26,808 nt of DNA from Clostridiales bacterium UBA1316 (GCA_002307055.1 DBTM01000022.1:1-26808); one strand, 5' to 3'. Positions 14,700 to 22,473 are shown, counted from the first letter of the stretch. The notes: a model not told the origin generated them from the sequence alone. Numbers and translations are program-made.

Positions 14700-16007
14700 T
14701 CAGCCAATGGCGTATAACGCGTCTTTAACCTCGGCATATGTCGCCGCTTCATCAACATTCTGTCTTAAAAACCCGTTAATGGCCGGATTGAGCTTGATTG
14801 CTTCATCGATCTCCGCGCTCGCGCCGTTCTTGTAAGCGCCGATATCAATCAGATCCTTGGCCTTCCTGTATACGGCCATGATGTTTTTAACATAACCTGC
14901 TTTATCATATTGCTGCGGGGGGACAATATCTTTCATAACCCGGCTGATGCTTTCAAGCACATCAATTGCCGGGTAATGGTTGCTCGTTGCCAGGGCTCTC
15001 GTCAACACAATGTGTCCGTCTAAGATACCGCGCACCGTGTCGGAAATCGGTTCATTTAAATCGTCTCCCTCCACTAAAACTGTGTACAGTCCTGTGATGG
15101 AGCCCTTGTCCGATGTCCCGGAGCGTTCTAAAAGCTTCGGAAGGATTGCGTAGACCGATGGGGGAAAGCCGCGTGAGATCGGCGGTTCACCGACAGCCAT
15201 GCCGATCTCGCGCTGCGCCATGGCAAACCGCGTCACCGAATCCATGAGCAGCAGAACCTTTTGCCCTTTATCCCGAAAATATTCCGCGATGCTTGTGCCG
15301 ACGAGCGCCGCCTTCAGCCGAAGAAGCGCGGGCTGGTCACTCGTTGCGATAATCAATACGGATTTTTGTAAACCGAGGACTCCTAAATCCTTTTCGATGA
15401 AATCCTTGACTTCTCTCCCGCGTTCACCGACTAAAACAATCACATTGACATCGGCAACGGCATTTCTGGCGATCATGCCCAGCAGCGTGCTCTTTCCGAC
15501 ACCGCTGCCGGCAAAGATGCCCAGGCGCTGCCCCTGTCCTACCGTCAGCAGTCCGTCTATCGCACGTATGCCAAGCGGAAATTCATTGACTATCCGCGTT
15601 CTCGTCAGCGGATTGGGCGGCATGTTATCAACGGGATAATAGATCTCCTCTTCAATCCGCGGACCGTCGTCCATCGGTTTGCCGAGCGCGTTGAGGACGC
15701 GCCCGATGAGCTTGTCCGATACGGCTACACGCAGGGACTGGCCTGTGGATACCACCCTGCTGCCGAAACCGATACCCGTCATATCGCCGAAGGGCATCAG
15801 CAGAACGCGCTGGTCACGGAAACCGACGACCTCCGCCTCGACATAATCGTCCCCGACGGATGGGTAAATCCTGCAGATATTGCCTATATTGACGGCAGGG
15901 CCGTTTGATTCAACGGTTAAACCGACGACTTTCATAACCTTGCCGCTGTGCTCGACAGTGTCAAGGTTTCTCAGGATGTCATGAAAGTTTTGGAAGTCTG
16001 TCAGCAT
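14700..16007 (-). CDS. fliI: Flagellum-specific ATPase FliI
   Basis: FliI hydrolyses ATP at the base of the export apparatus to help load export substrates. The 435-residue product is of normal length and has the Walker A motif GSGVGKST (K172), the Walker B strand KVLLLMDSVTRFA and the family motif GEPPISRGFPPSVYAILPKLLERSG. The N-terminal beta-barrel (GKVMKVVGLTVESNGPAVNIG) and helical C-terminus (AINGFLRQNVDEAATYAEV) are complete. GAGAGGA lies about 8 bases before the ATG. It lies between fliH and fliJ. Confidence 0.98.
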   Translation of the reverse strand: MLTDFQNFHDILRNLDTVEHSGKVMKVVGLTVESNGPAVNIGNICRIYPSVGDDYVEAEVVGFRDQRVLLMPFGDMTGIGFGSRVVSTGQSLRVAVSDKLIGRVLNALGKPMDDGPRIEEEIYYPVDNMPPNPLTRTRIVNEFPLGIRAIDGLLTVGQGQRLGIFAGSGVGKSTLLGMIARNAVADVNVIVLVGERGREVKDFIEKDLGVLGLQKSVLIIATSDQPALLRLKAALVGTSIAEYFRDKGQKVLLLMDSVTRFAMAQREIGMAVGEPPISRGFPPSVYAILPKLLERSGTSDKGSITGLYTVLVEGDDLNEPISDTVRGILDGHIVLTRALATSNHYPAIDVLESISRVMKDIVPPQQYDKAGYVKNIMAVYRKAKDLIDIGAYKNGASAEIDEAIKLNPAINGFLRQNVDEAATYAEVKDALYAIG

Positions 16008-16019
16008 CGTACAATCCTC

Positions 16020-16799
16020 TCAGTTCAGAAATGCTTTTTCGATCAAGCCAAGCTGCCTGTCAATGCTGAGGTCAATCATTTCGCCTTCTGACTCTACAAT
16101 CAAATCGCCCGTTTTAAAATCCGGCTCTTCAATGACGGCGATTTTCGTTTCGCCCGCATCCAGCGTTTCCCGAAGCAGGCTGTCTCCCGATTCACCGCGC
16201 GCAGTGCCGAAGTATCTGGCGTAATCCTCGGGGCTCAAACGGATGACAACCGAACCGGTCTGCTTGAGCTGTTCTATCGCATCGCTGATCATGCCCACAA
16301 AAATTTCGTCGGTCTGCGAGAGCTTGATGCCGATGATCTTTTTTACAATCTCCATGACGAGCCCGATAACGTTGCCGCGCAGCTCGTCAACCTGCTTGGT
16401 ATAATCGTTTCGCAATTTTGTTTCCAACTCTATCAGCTCGGTCTCCGCCTGGCTTTTGCGCTCGGTCGACGCTTCCTGCATTTGTGTCAGAAGCTCGCTC
16501 CGCATTTTTTCGGTATCGCATCTGGCTTGCTGAATGATCTCTTCCGCGTGTTTTTTCGCCTTTTCGATGATGTCCTGAGCTTCGCTGGATGCCTTGGAGA
16601 GCATACACTCCGCCTGCTCGGCGTGCTCGCTTAACAGCCTCTCGTAAATTTCGTCGTACAGCTTGCTGACATCTCCGCTGTAAGCGCTCATGTCATCAGG
16701 CCCGAGTTTTTCTTTTTGAGCTTTAACCGTGGCATGCACCGGCTGTGTTTCGGCTGTCTCGAAAGCCACGTATTGTCTGTCAATTCTAAATGAGGACAT
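16020..16799 (-). CDS. fliH: Flagellar assembly protein FliH
   Basis: FliH is the stator-like regulator of FliI and tethers it to the C ring. From ATG 16799 the product is 259 residues. It has a long central coiled coil (EDIIEKAKKHAEEIIQQARCDTEKMRSE region, about 75-140) and a conserved C-terminal domain (GNVIGLVMEIVKKIIGIKLSQ, VVIRLSPEDYARYF, TGDLIVESEGEMIDLSIDRQLGLIEKA). The frame extends to 16889, but that part runs antiparallel to no family feature and overlaps fliG; the ATG at 16799 has AGGGGGG about 9 bases upstream and overlaps the fliG end by only 14 bases. Confidence 0.94.
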   Translation of the reverse strand: MSSFRIDRQYVAFETAETQPVHATVKAQKEKLGPDDMSAYSGDVSKLYDEIYERLLSEHAEQAECMLSKASSEAQDIIEKAKKHAEEIIQQARCDTEKMRSELLTQMQEASTERKSQAETELIELETKLRNDYTKQVDELRGNVIGLVMEIVKKIIGIKLSQTDEIFVGMISDAIEQLKQTGSVVIRLSPEDYARYFGTARGESGDSLLRETLDAGETKIAVIEEPDFKTGDLIVESEGEMIDLSIDRQLGLIEKAFLN

Positions 16800-17805
16800 C
16801 GCTTGAGTCCCCCCTTGAAACAATGATCTCGCCATTTTCCTCGAGGGCTCTGACGGCATTGACGATTCTCTGCTGAGCATCCTCAACATCCTTCATCCGC
16901 ATCGGGCCCATGACGCTGAGGTCGTCGGCAATCATTTCCTGCAGGCGCTTACTGAGGTTGCCCATAATAACTCCCTTGACCTCTTCGTTCGCGCCTTTGA
17001 GCGAAATGGCAATATCACCCTGCTGTACATCCTTAAGGACACGCTGTATCGCCTGATTGGACAGCTTGGCAATATCTTCGAAGACAAACATATTCTTTTT
17101 GATGCTCTCTGATAGATCCGGATCGAGTATATCAAGGCTTTCAAGGATATTTTTTTCCGTACCCCTGTCGACACTGTTGATAATTTTGACGACCGCGTCA
17201 AGGCCGCCGACTGTCGTCTGGTCACTCATGCCCATTTTCGCAAGGCGCTGCTCGAGAATCATTTCGGCTTCTCTGATATACTCGGGTATCACGCTCTCCA
17301 TATTAGCCATTCTCGTCACAACATCGACCTGCAGCTCATTCGGGAGCGCCGCCAGCACGCTTGAGGCCTTCTTCGGCTCCAAATAGGACATCAGCAGGGC
17401 GATTGTCTGAGGATTTTCATTTGCCACCAAATGCAGAATCTGCATTGTATCGGCTTTCCTGACAAATTCGAAAGGCCTGACCTGCAGCGTCTCGGTCAGC
17501 TTGTCCAGGACCTCATCGGCCTTTGTGTCACCGAGCGCTTTTTTAAGAACACCGCGCGCGTAGTCGAGTCCGCCCTCGGAGATATATTTCTGAGCCAGGC
17601 ACGTTTCCAAAAACTCTGTTAAAACGCCTTCGCTCTCTTCCTTGGTGACCTTGGACGTTGTCGTTATGGCCAGTGTCAATGTCGCTATTTCCTCTTCGGT
17701 CAGATATTTAAATAGCTGAGCCGCTTGGTTTTTACCGATGGTGATTAAGAGGATAGCTGCTTTTTCACGGCTTGTCAGCTTGGATTCTGATGTTTTTCCC
17801 GACAT
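16786..17805 (-). CDS. fliG: Flagellar motor switch protein FliG
   Basis: FliG is the rotor protein of the C ring that engages the stator and generates torque. The 339-residue product is of normal length. It has the N-terminal FliF-binding domain (SREKAAILLITIGKNQAAQLFKYL), the middle domain with LPNELQVDVVTRMANME, a MFVFEDIAKLSNQAIQRVLKDV segment holding the MFVF motif, and the torque helix region (EEVKGVIMGNLSKRLQEMIADDL). The EHPQ motif of the middle domain reads E130-N131-P132-Q133. It starts 2 bp after fliF, with GGAGG 11 bases upstream. Confidence 0.98.
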   Translation of the reverse strand: MSGKTSESKLTSREKAAILLITIGKNQAAQLFKYLTEEEIATLTLAITTTSKVTKEESEGVLTEFLETCLAQKYISEGGLDYARGVLKKALGDTKADEVLDKLTETLQVRPFEFVRKADTMQILHLVANENPQTIALLMSYLEPKKASSVLAALPNELQVDVVTRMANMESVIPEYIREAEMILEQRLAKMGMSDQTTVGGLDAVVKIINSVDRGTEKNILESLDILDPDLSESIKKNMFVFEDIAKLSNQAIQRVLKDVQQGDIAISLKGANEEVKGVIMGNLSKRLQEMIADDLSVMGPMRMKDVEDAQQRIVNAVRALEENGEIIVSRGDSSDVLI

Positions 17806-17807
17806 AA

Positions 17808-19424
17808 CTAATTATCCTCCGCAATCCATGAGCGCAGTATCTGAGCCACGGTCTCGGGATACCTGTCCATCAGCTCTTCGATTTTCTCAGCCTCCGACGA
17901 CCTTTTCCTGACAAGATCCGAAAGATCGTATTCAGGCGGTGCGATATCGCCGGAATCCCCTGCCGTAAGGCCGACCATCTGGCCGTTTGCTATTTTACCG
18001 CCGACTATAGCTTCGCCGGACTGGGCCGTCTGACCCGGTCTTTTGGCGAACAGCTTGGCGATAACGATGATAATCGCCGCAACAGCTATAATGGTGACAA
18101 TTGCTTTTATGAGGTTATTCATGCTGATCTGCTGGGCTGTCTTCTGACTTGTCTGGAAGGCGTCGTCTATGCTGTTGTTATCGACGAACGGCATGAGCTC
18201 AACAGAAATATAGTCCGGCTTGACCCCGATGGATTTCGCAACGAGGTTTTTAATCGTATCGACATAACCGTCCGCGCCCTGAACCTTAGAATTGACGAGT
18301 ACGGCAACAGACAGATCCTGTATCGTTCCCTGGGCTTTGTCTATTTGTGTTTTTATCTCATTTAATTCATAATTTGTGGTTTTAGTCGAGCTGACGTCGG
18401 TGCCCGGCGACGCCGAGGCGCTCGCCGCATATGCCGGGGTACCCACGCCATTCGAGTCGGTACCGGCAGAGCCGTTCGTGGACGTCCCCGTGCCGGAGGC
18501 ATTGTAGGTTTCCTCGTTGCTGCGCGTCAGGCCGGAAGATTCGCCGTCAATCGGCGGTGAAAATTCAACCTTGCTGACCGTTTGTTTGTCAAAGTTCAAG
18601 CTCAGGTTGACCGACACGGCGACATTTCCCGTTCCCATGCTGGGTTCAAGCACCTGCAGCGCCTGCTTGGCCAGCGTATCCTTCATCTGCTGTGTGAGCT
18701 CCTGCTGGGATGATGAGTAATCTGAGGAGTTATCATCATTGTTGGATTGAATATCGTAATAATTCATCTTCGAATCGACGATGCTCACGTTTTCAGGCTT
18801 GAGGTCGGGGACACATTTCATGACAAATTCGCCGATAGTCTTCGCCTCGGCGTTCGTCAGTTTCTCTCCGTTTTTCAGTTTCAGCATCACGGCAACGCTG
18901 GCTGCCGACGTATTATCAGATACGACAAAGGAAGAATCCGACGCGAGGTTGACGATAACGATGCTCTCCTTAACCTTTTCAAAGAAATGGCTGATGGCTG
19001 TGCTCATGTTCTCCTGAAGCTGATATTGCAGATAAGTCCGTCTCTCCAGATCGGTCGAGCCGATTGCCGTCGAGTTGGAAAATATATCGTAATTAAGGCC
19101 GGTGTTCGGGTAGCCTTCGGACGCAAGCTCAATGCGCAGCGTGTCGGCCTGATCTTCGGGTACGAGAATTGTGCTTGTCCCCTGTACCTTTGACGTAACG
19201 CCCTTGCCGTCCAGAACCGTTTTGATTGTACCGGCTTCGCTCGCGTCGAGTCCTGAGTATAAAACCGTATATTTGACCCGGTTTAACAGCACGGTGCCGA
19301 TGACCGCAACAGCGAGGATAACCGCAGCCAGCGAAATATACATTATTAACTTCTTTTTTTCGATATTCTGAAAAAACTCACCGATCCGTTTCAAAATCGA
19401 TTTAATAAAAGCCGCCAATTTCAT
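17808..19424 (-). CDS. fliF: Flagellar MS-ring protein FliF
   Basis: FliF forms the MS ring in the cytoplasmic membrane and is the platform for basal-body assembly. The 538-residue product has an N-terminal membrane helix (LIMYISLAAVILAVAVIGTVLL), the ring-building domain with VKYTVLYSGLDASEAGTI and TYLQYQLQENMSTAISHFFEKV, a Ser/Gly/Thr-rich extracytoplasmic insert (about 300-350), a second helix (LIKAIVTIIAVAAIIIVIAKLF) and the FliG-binding tail (YPETVAQILRSWIAED). Length is normal for Firmicutes. It is the first gene of the operon here; flgB-flgC-fliE, which usually precede it, are elsewhere. Confidence 0.98.
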   Translation of the reverse strand: MKLAAFIKSILKRIGEFFQNIEKKKLIMYISLAAVILAVAVIGTVLLNRVKYTVLYSGLDASEAGTIKTVLDGKGVTSKVQGTSTILVPEDQADTLRIELASEGYPNTGLNYDIFSNSTAIGSTDLERRTYLQYQLQENMSTAISHFFEKVKESIVIVNLASDSSFVVSDNTSAASVAVMLKLKNGEKLTNAEAKTIGEFVMKCVPDLKPENVSIVDSKMNYYDIQSNNDDNSSDYSSSQQELTQQMKDTLAKQALQVLEPSMGTGNVAVSVNLSLNFDKQTVSKVEFSPPIDGESSGLTRSNEETYNASGTGTSTNGSAGTDSNGVGTPAYAASASASPGTDVSSTKTTNYELNEIKTQIDKAQGTIQDLSVAVLVNSKVQGADGYVDTIKNLVAKSIGVKPDYISVELMPFVDNNSIDDAFQTSQKTAQQISMNNLIKAIVTIIAVAAIIIVIAKLFAKRPGQTAQSGEAIVGGKIANGQMVGLTAGDSGDIAPPEYDLSDLVRKRSSEAEKIEELMDRYPETVAQILRSWIAEDN

Positions 19425-19728
19425 CGCCTCAGCTTTCGAATCAGACTATATTGAAGAACTTTTTTAAAAATTATTTTACCGAATCTGTTGTTCTGAAGGC
19501 TCAAAAATGTGAATATTAATGCATTTACCGCATATTTATTCGTTTCCTTCCTGCTTGTTCCAGTCCGCATAAAAAACCGGTTTACATAGTTCTGAAATCG
19601 CTTTTTACATGTTTCCAAGAATTAGATTACTATAATTTTTGCCAAAAAGCAACATAATTCTAAAAATTTCGAAATCTTTTTTATTGTCTATATTGCACAT
19701 ATAAACCGCCAGAGTTGGGGAAGTGATT

Positions 19729-19774
19729 GGTCTAAGTTTCATAATAAAATGGCTTTTTTAGCCCGTTTTAGACC
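19729..19774. repeat. Nested inverted repeat upstream of fliF
   Basis: GGTCTAA (19729-19735) pairs with TTAGACC (19768-19774), enclosing a smaller GGCT / AGCC hairpin (19751-19754, 19760-19763). The outer 7-bp match is perfect but spans 46 bp, so it could be a protein-binding site or RNA structure in a fliF leader transcribed to the left. It lies about 305 bp upstream of fliF. Confidence 0.4.
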
Positions 19775-19790
19775 TTTTCCTTGTGTTGGC

Positions 19791-19810
19791 CTATGAAAAT
19801 CTATGAAAAT
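19791..19810 (+). repeat. Two perfect tandem copies of CTATGAAAAT
   Basis: CTATGAAAAT occurs twice head to tail (19791-19800 and 19801-19810), one helical turn apart, directly before the inverted repeat at 19811-19837. Such helically phased repeats are often regulator sites, but no regulator can be named. Confidence 0.5.
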
Positions 19811-19837
19811 TCACATTAAACTATTTTAAAAATGTGA
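19811..19837. repeat. Inverted repeat TCACATT/AATGTGA over a promoter
   Basis: TCACATT at 19811-19817 and AATGTGA at 19831-19837 form a perfect 7-bp inverted repeat with 13-bp spacer. The arms flank or touch the -35 and -10 elements of the upstream sigma-D-like promoter, so the site could be an operator. Confidence 0.45.
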
Positions 19838-19844
19838 CGATAAT
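19817..19844 (+). promoter_or_regulatory. Upstream sigma-D-like promoter (P2)
   Basis: TAAA at 19817-19820 followed after 16 bases by ACGATAAT at 19837-19844, one base from the -10 consensus CCGATAAT. The spacing equals that of the flagellin promoter downstream. It would drive a longer flagellin leader. Weaker than P1, and the match may be partly chance in AT-rich DNA. Confidence 0.5.
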
Positions 19845-19944
19845 AGATTTTTAACACGTTTCTCTTATAAATTTCTCAAAAAAACGCCGTAATTCATGTG
19901 AATAATTGCAAAAAAACTCACAAATCTTTTTTTTACAAAATGAC

Positions 19945-19972
19945 TAAAGAATAAATGAGTTTTACCGATAAT
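19945..19972 (+). promoter_or_regulatory. Sigma-D (FliA/sigma-28) promoter of flagellin
   Basis: TAAA (19945-19948), 16-base spacer, CCGATAAT (19965-19972) match the sigma-28 family consensus TAAA-N15-GCCGATAA in sequence and spacing; only the G before CCGATAA differs (A). It points into the flagellin gene and predicts a start near 19979 and a leader of about 109 bases. This is the usual class of promoter for late flagellar genes. Confidence 0.88.
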
Positions 19973-19978
19973 AGATAG

Positions 19979-20087
19979 TGCAGGAGAATGTAGCTGCACA
20001 CAGCGTGCACGATGTGCGCCTTACAGAAATCCGCAGTAATAACCGAGCGGCATGGATGCCGCCGGAAAAATCAAGGAGGAAAAAACC
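19979..20087 (+). promoter_or_regulatory. Flagellin mRNA leader with CsrA-like site and strong RBS
   Basis: The leader contains a perfect 6-bp hairpin, GCGGCA (20047-20052) and TGCCGC (20057-20062), whose loop is TGGA. Eleven bases later comes AAGGAGGA (20073-20080), a near-ideal ribosome binding site 7 bases before the ATG. GGA in a hairpin loop plus GGA in the Shine-Dalgarno is the pattern of CsrA sites in the hag leader of Bacillus. Another GGA lies near the predicted 5' end (19983-19985), beside overlapping small hairpins around TGCAC / GTGCA. Confidence 0.6.
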
Positions 20088-22403
20088 ATGCGTATTAACA
20101 CAAATCTCACCGCGATGAACACCTACACCCAGTACACGAAGAACAATAATAAAATCGCAAGTGCCGTCGCAAAGCTCTCCTCTGGCTACGCAATCAACAC
20201 AGCGGCAGACAACGCAGCCGGCCTCGCAATCTCCGAAAAAATGCGTGCTCAGATCCGCGGCCTCGACAAAGCCTCCAGCAACTCTCAGGATGCCATCTCG
20301 CTCGTACAGACAGCTGAAGGTTCTCTTTCCGAGTCCACAACAATTCTTCAGAGAATGCGTGAGCTCGCCGTCCAATCCTCATCCGACACCAACCAGGACG
20401 ACATCGACCGTACAGCTCTCCAGGACGAGTTCTCGCAGCTCCAGTCAGAGCTGGACAACATCTCCACAACGACAGCTTACAACAAGAAAACATTGCTTGA
20501 CGGTTCCCTCTCCTCGTCAACAAAATCCGTCACCAACTCCGCTCTGGCCAACAACGGCATGACAGTTGAACTTGGAAACGCCGCCGACGGCTCTTACAAC
20601 TTCAGCGTCACGACAAAGTTGAAGAGCGCTTCCATTGAAGGCGTAAAGCCGACGTCCTTTGAACTGACAATGGGCACCGACGGATACTTTTCCGCCGGAA
20701 CCGCCACTGCCGGAACAAGCGACGCCGCATCCTCTCTCTTAAACGGCAACTACACGATTTCCGCCACTTACAGCACCAGCACAAACAATATGACCGTCAC
20801 AGCGACAGGCGACAATGACCAAACCTTCACCGCGACGCTCTCACAGACAGATTTATCTGCTCTTGCCTCCAGTAAAACGCTCGCTATCAACTTTGAATCC
20901 AGCGGCGGCGCCAACGACGGTTTCAGCCTCAACATGACGCTAACAAACAATATCACAAGCTCGACCGACAACTACAACACCCTGGCAACGGAAATCTCCA
21001 AAATGAGCACCTCCATCTCCGGCGGCGTCACGGCGCAGGACGCAACCTACGGCGTTTACGCCAACCTGACGGGCGCCGACAGTGTTGAGCTCCAGTCCGG
21101 GCAGTCCTCCGTCACCTTTGACAACGGCGTGAAGGTCAACTTCAACACGCTCACATCATCCGCCGTCGACACAACGAACAAGGCCGCTCTGACAACGACC
21201 GGCACGGTCGTCACCAGCCCGACCGCCGCCAGCGTGCTGACTTCGGTTCAAGGTACATCTGCGAACATCGCCAGCGCTACTATGACGCTTTCCTCTGCAA
21301 ACGGAAAAATCGCTGCCGGCGACTACACAATCACAAGTGATGCGAGTGGAAACCTCACTTTAACGGACGCTGCCGGAAGCATCTTCACAGCAGCAGCAAA
21401 CGTTACCGATGCAACAGCTGCTTCAGCAACTGATACGGAAACATATGCGTTTCACAATGCCGATTCCTCAGTGACATTTAACGGCGTGCTGGCACTTACA
21501 GCGGGTAGCTCCGCCATTTCATTGGGTACAACAATTGCTTTCTCAAACTCCCTAACCGGCAGTGCCGCATATGATCTTACTGGTGAAGCGACCGGTTCCG
21601 CGACATTCTCCGACTTCGCTTTTACCGATGACTCGACGATCGCCAACGGCACTCTCGCAATAACTTCAAAGGTTGACGGAACCAATACGGTATTTACAGC
21701 CACCGACAGCAAAAGCAACACCTATACCGCCACGGTCGCGACCAGCGCTTTGAAATCCGCCACTTCAGGCGGCTCTGTTACAAACTCACTTTCATTTGTC
21801 AGTACCGCCGCCGGCGGCAATACCAGCTTTACCGTCGATCTGAATACGACAAATGCCACAACGACCGGTACAACCTTCACCGACGGCGCGCAATTCTCGG
21901 CAACAGTCGCCGGTACCGGTCATAACTATGAGAAGACCTTTGGCAGCAGCACAACAGACCTCTCCGCTTCCACGACCTCCACTTTCGATGTTGAATCGAC
22001 AAAGAATGCGGGCCTCACCTTCCAGGTCGGCGCCAACGAAGGCGACACCATGACGATCAATATTGACAAGATGGATTCCAATTACCTCGGTGTCTCTTCT
22101 GCCAGTGTCGCGACTCAGACCGAAGCCGCAGCCGCTATTACCTCCGTGGACAGTGCGATCAATCAGGTCTCCCAGCAGCGTGCAACGCTCGGCGCCATTG
22201 AGAACCGCCTCACCTACAAGATTGATAATCTTACAACTTCATCCACAAACCTGACCTCCGCCGAGAGCCAGATCCGCGATGTCGACATGGCGAAGGAAAT
22301 GACAGCATTCACGAACGCGAACATTCTGTCACAGGCCTCTACCGCCATGCTCGCGCAGGCCAACTCCCTGCCGCAGAACGTCCTTTCCCTCCTCAAGAGC
22401 TAA
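20088..22403 (+). CDS. hag: Flagellin with enlarged central domain
   Basis: Flagellin is the filament subunit, exported through the gate encoded by the adjacent operon. The 771-residue product begins MRINTNLTAMNTYTQYTKNN and has conserved D0/D1 N-terminal sequences (LSSGYAINTAADNAAGLAIS, LQRMRELAVQSSSDTNQDDI). The C-terminus is equally conserved (INQVSQQRATLGAIENRLTY, AESQIRDVDMAKEMTAFTNANILSQASTAMLAQANSLPQNVLSLL). The centre, about residues 150-670, is Thr/Ser/Ala-rich with at least two clearly related beta-type repeats. No cysteine is seen. Common flagellins are 270-500 residues. Start at 20088 is fixed by AAGGAGGA; an ATG at 20052 lies in the leader hairpin and is not the start. Codons are biased to C-ending forms at both ends. 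Confidence 0.97.
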   Translation: MRINTNLTAMNTYTQYTKNNNKIASAVAKLSSGYAINTAADNAAGLAISEKMRAQIRGLDKASSNSQDAISLVQTAEGSLSESTTILQRMRELAVQSSSDTNQDDIDRTALQDEFSQLQSELDNISTTTAYNKKTLLDGSLSSSTKSVTNSALANNGMTVELGNAADGSYNFSVTTKLKSASIEGVKPTSFELTMGTDGYFSAGTATAGTSDAASSLLNGNYTISATYSTSTNNMTVTATGDNDQTFTATLSQTDLSALASSKTLAINFESSGGANDGFSLNMTLTNNITSSTDNYNTLATEISKMSTSISGGVTAQDATYGVYANLTGADSVELQSGQSSVTFDNGVKVNFNTLTSSAVDTTNKAALTTTGTVVTSPTAASVLTSVQGTSANIASATMTLSSANGKIAAGDYTITSDASGNLTLTDAAGSIFTAAANVTDATAASATDTETYAFHNADSSVTFNGVLALTAGSSAISLGTTIAFSNSLTGSAAYDLTGEATGSATFSDFAFTDDSTIANGTLAITSKVDGTNTVFTATDSKSNTYTATVATSALKSATSGGSVTNSLSFVSTAAGGNTSFTVDLNTTNATTTGTTFTDGAQFSATVAGTGHNYEKTFGSSTTDLSASTTSTFDVESTKNAGLTFQVGANEGDTMTINIDKMDSNYLGVSSASVATQTEAAAAITSVDSAINQVSQQRATLGAIENRLTYKIDNLTTSSTNLTSAESQIRDVDMAKEMTAFTNANILSQASTAMLAQANSLPQNVLSLLKS

Positions 22404-22435
22404 TCATTTCGTTTACTTCTATCCTCATACACTTG

Positions 22436-22473
22436 GAGAGAACCCCGGGAAACCGGGGTTCTCTCTCTCTTTA
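22436..22473 (+). terminator. Intrinsic terminator of the flagellin gene
   Basis: A perfect 13-bp stem, GAGAGAACCCCGG (22436-22448) and CCGGGGTTCTCTC (22453-22465), with a GAAA tetraloop, follows the stop by 32 bases. The tail TCTCTTTA is T-rich but interrupted. The exceptional stability suits an abundant mRNA. Confidence 0.85.

Larger units (their letters stand above)
19425..19944. other. AT-rich divergent intergenic region between fliF and flagellin
   Basis: No convincing gene lies here. The sequence is clearly more AT-rich than the flanking genes and contains the repeats and the upstream sigma-D-like promoter listed separately. For the fliF operon I see only a weak minus-strand candidate: TATAGT at 19634-19629 with a poor -35. 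AATGTGA occurs at 19506-19512 and 19831-19837, with its complement at 19811-19817, which could be binding half-sites. I found no match to the conserved core of a GEMM c-di-GMP riboswitch. Confidence 0.6.

Noticed and set aside
16800..16889. N-terminal extension of fliH
   Set aside because: It overlaps fliG and is not like FliH; the start at 16799 has a good ribosome binding site.
19421..19618. A 65-residue basic reading frame (TTG start) directly upstream of fliF, with an ATGA overlap
   Set aside because: No ribosome binding site, AT-rich composition like the intergenic region, and no recognisable family; the overlap with fliF is probably chance.
19425..19975. c-di-GMP (GEMM) riboswitch in the fliF leader
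   Set aside because: The conserved GEMM core was not found on the minus strand, although such a riboswitch is known for a clostridial flagellar operon.
20052..20087. Upstream ATG in frame with flagellin
   Set aside because: It lies in the leader hairpin without its own ribosome binding site, and the ATG at 20088 has AAGGAGGA and the conserved flagellin start.
20194..20523. Minus-strand frame of 109 codons within flagellin
   Set aside because: It is a shadow of the strongly coding plus strand and resembles no protein family.
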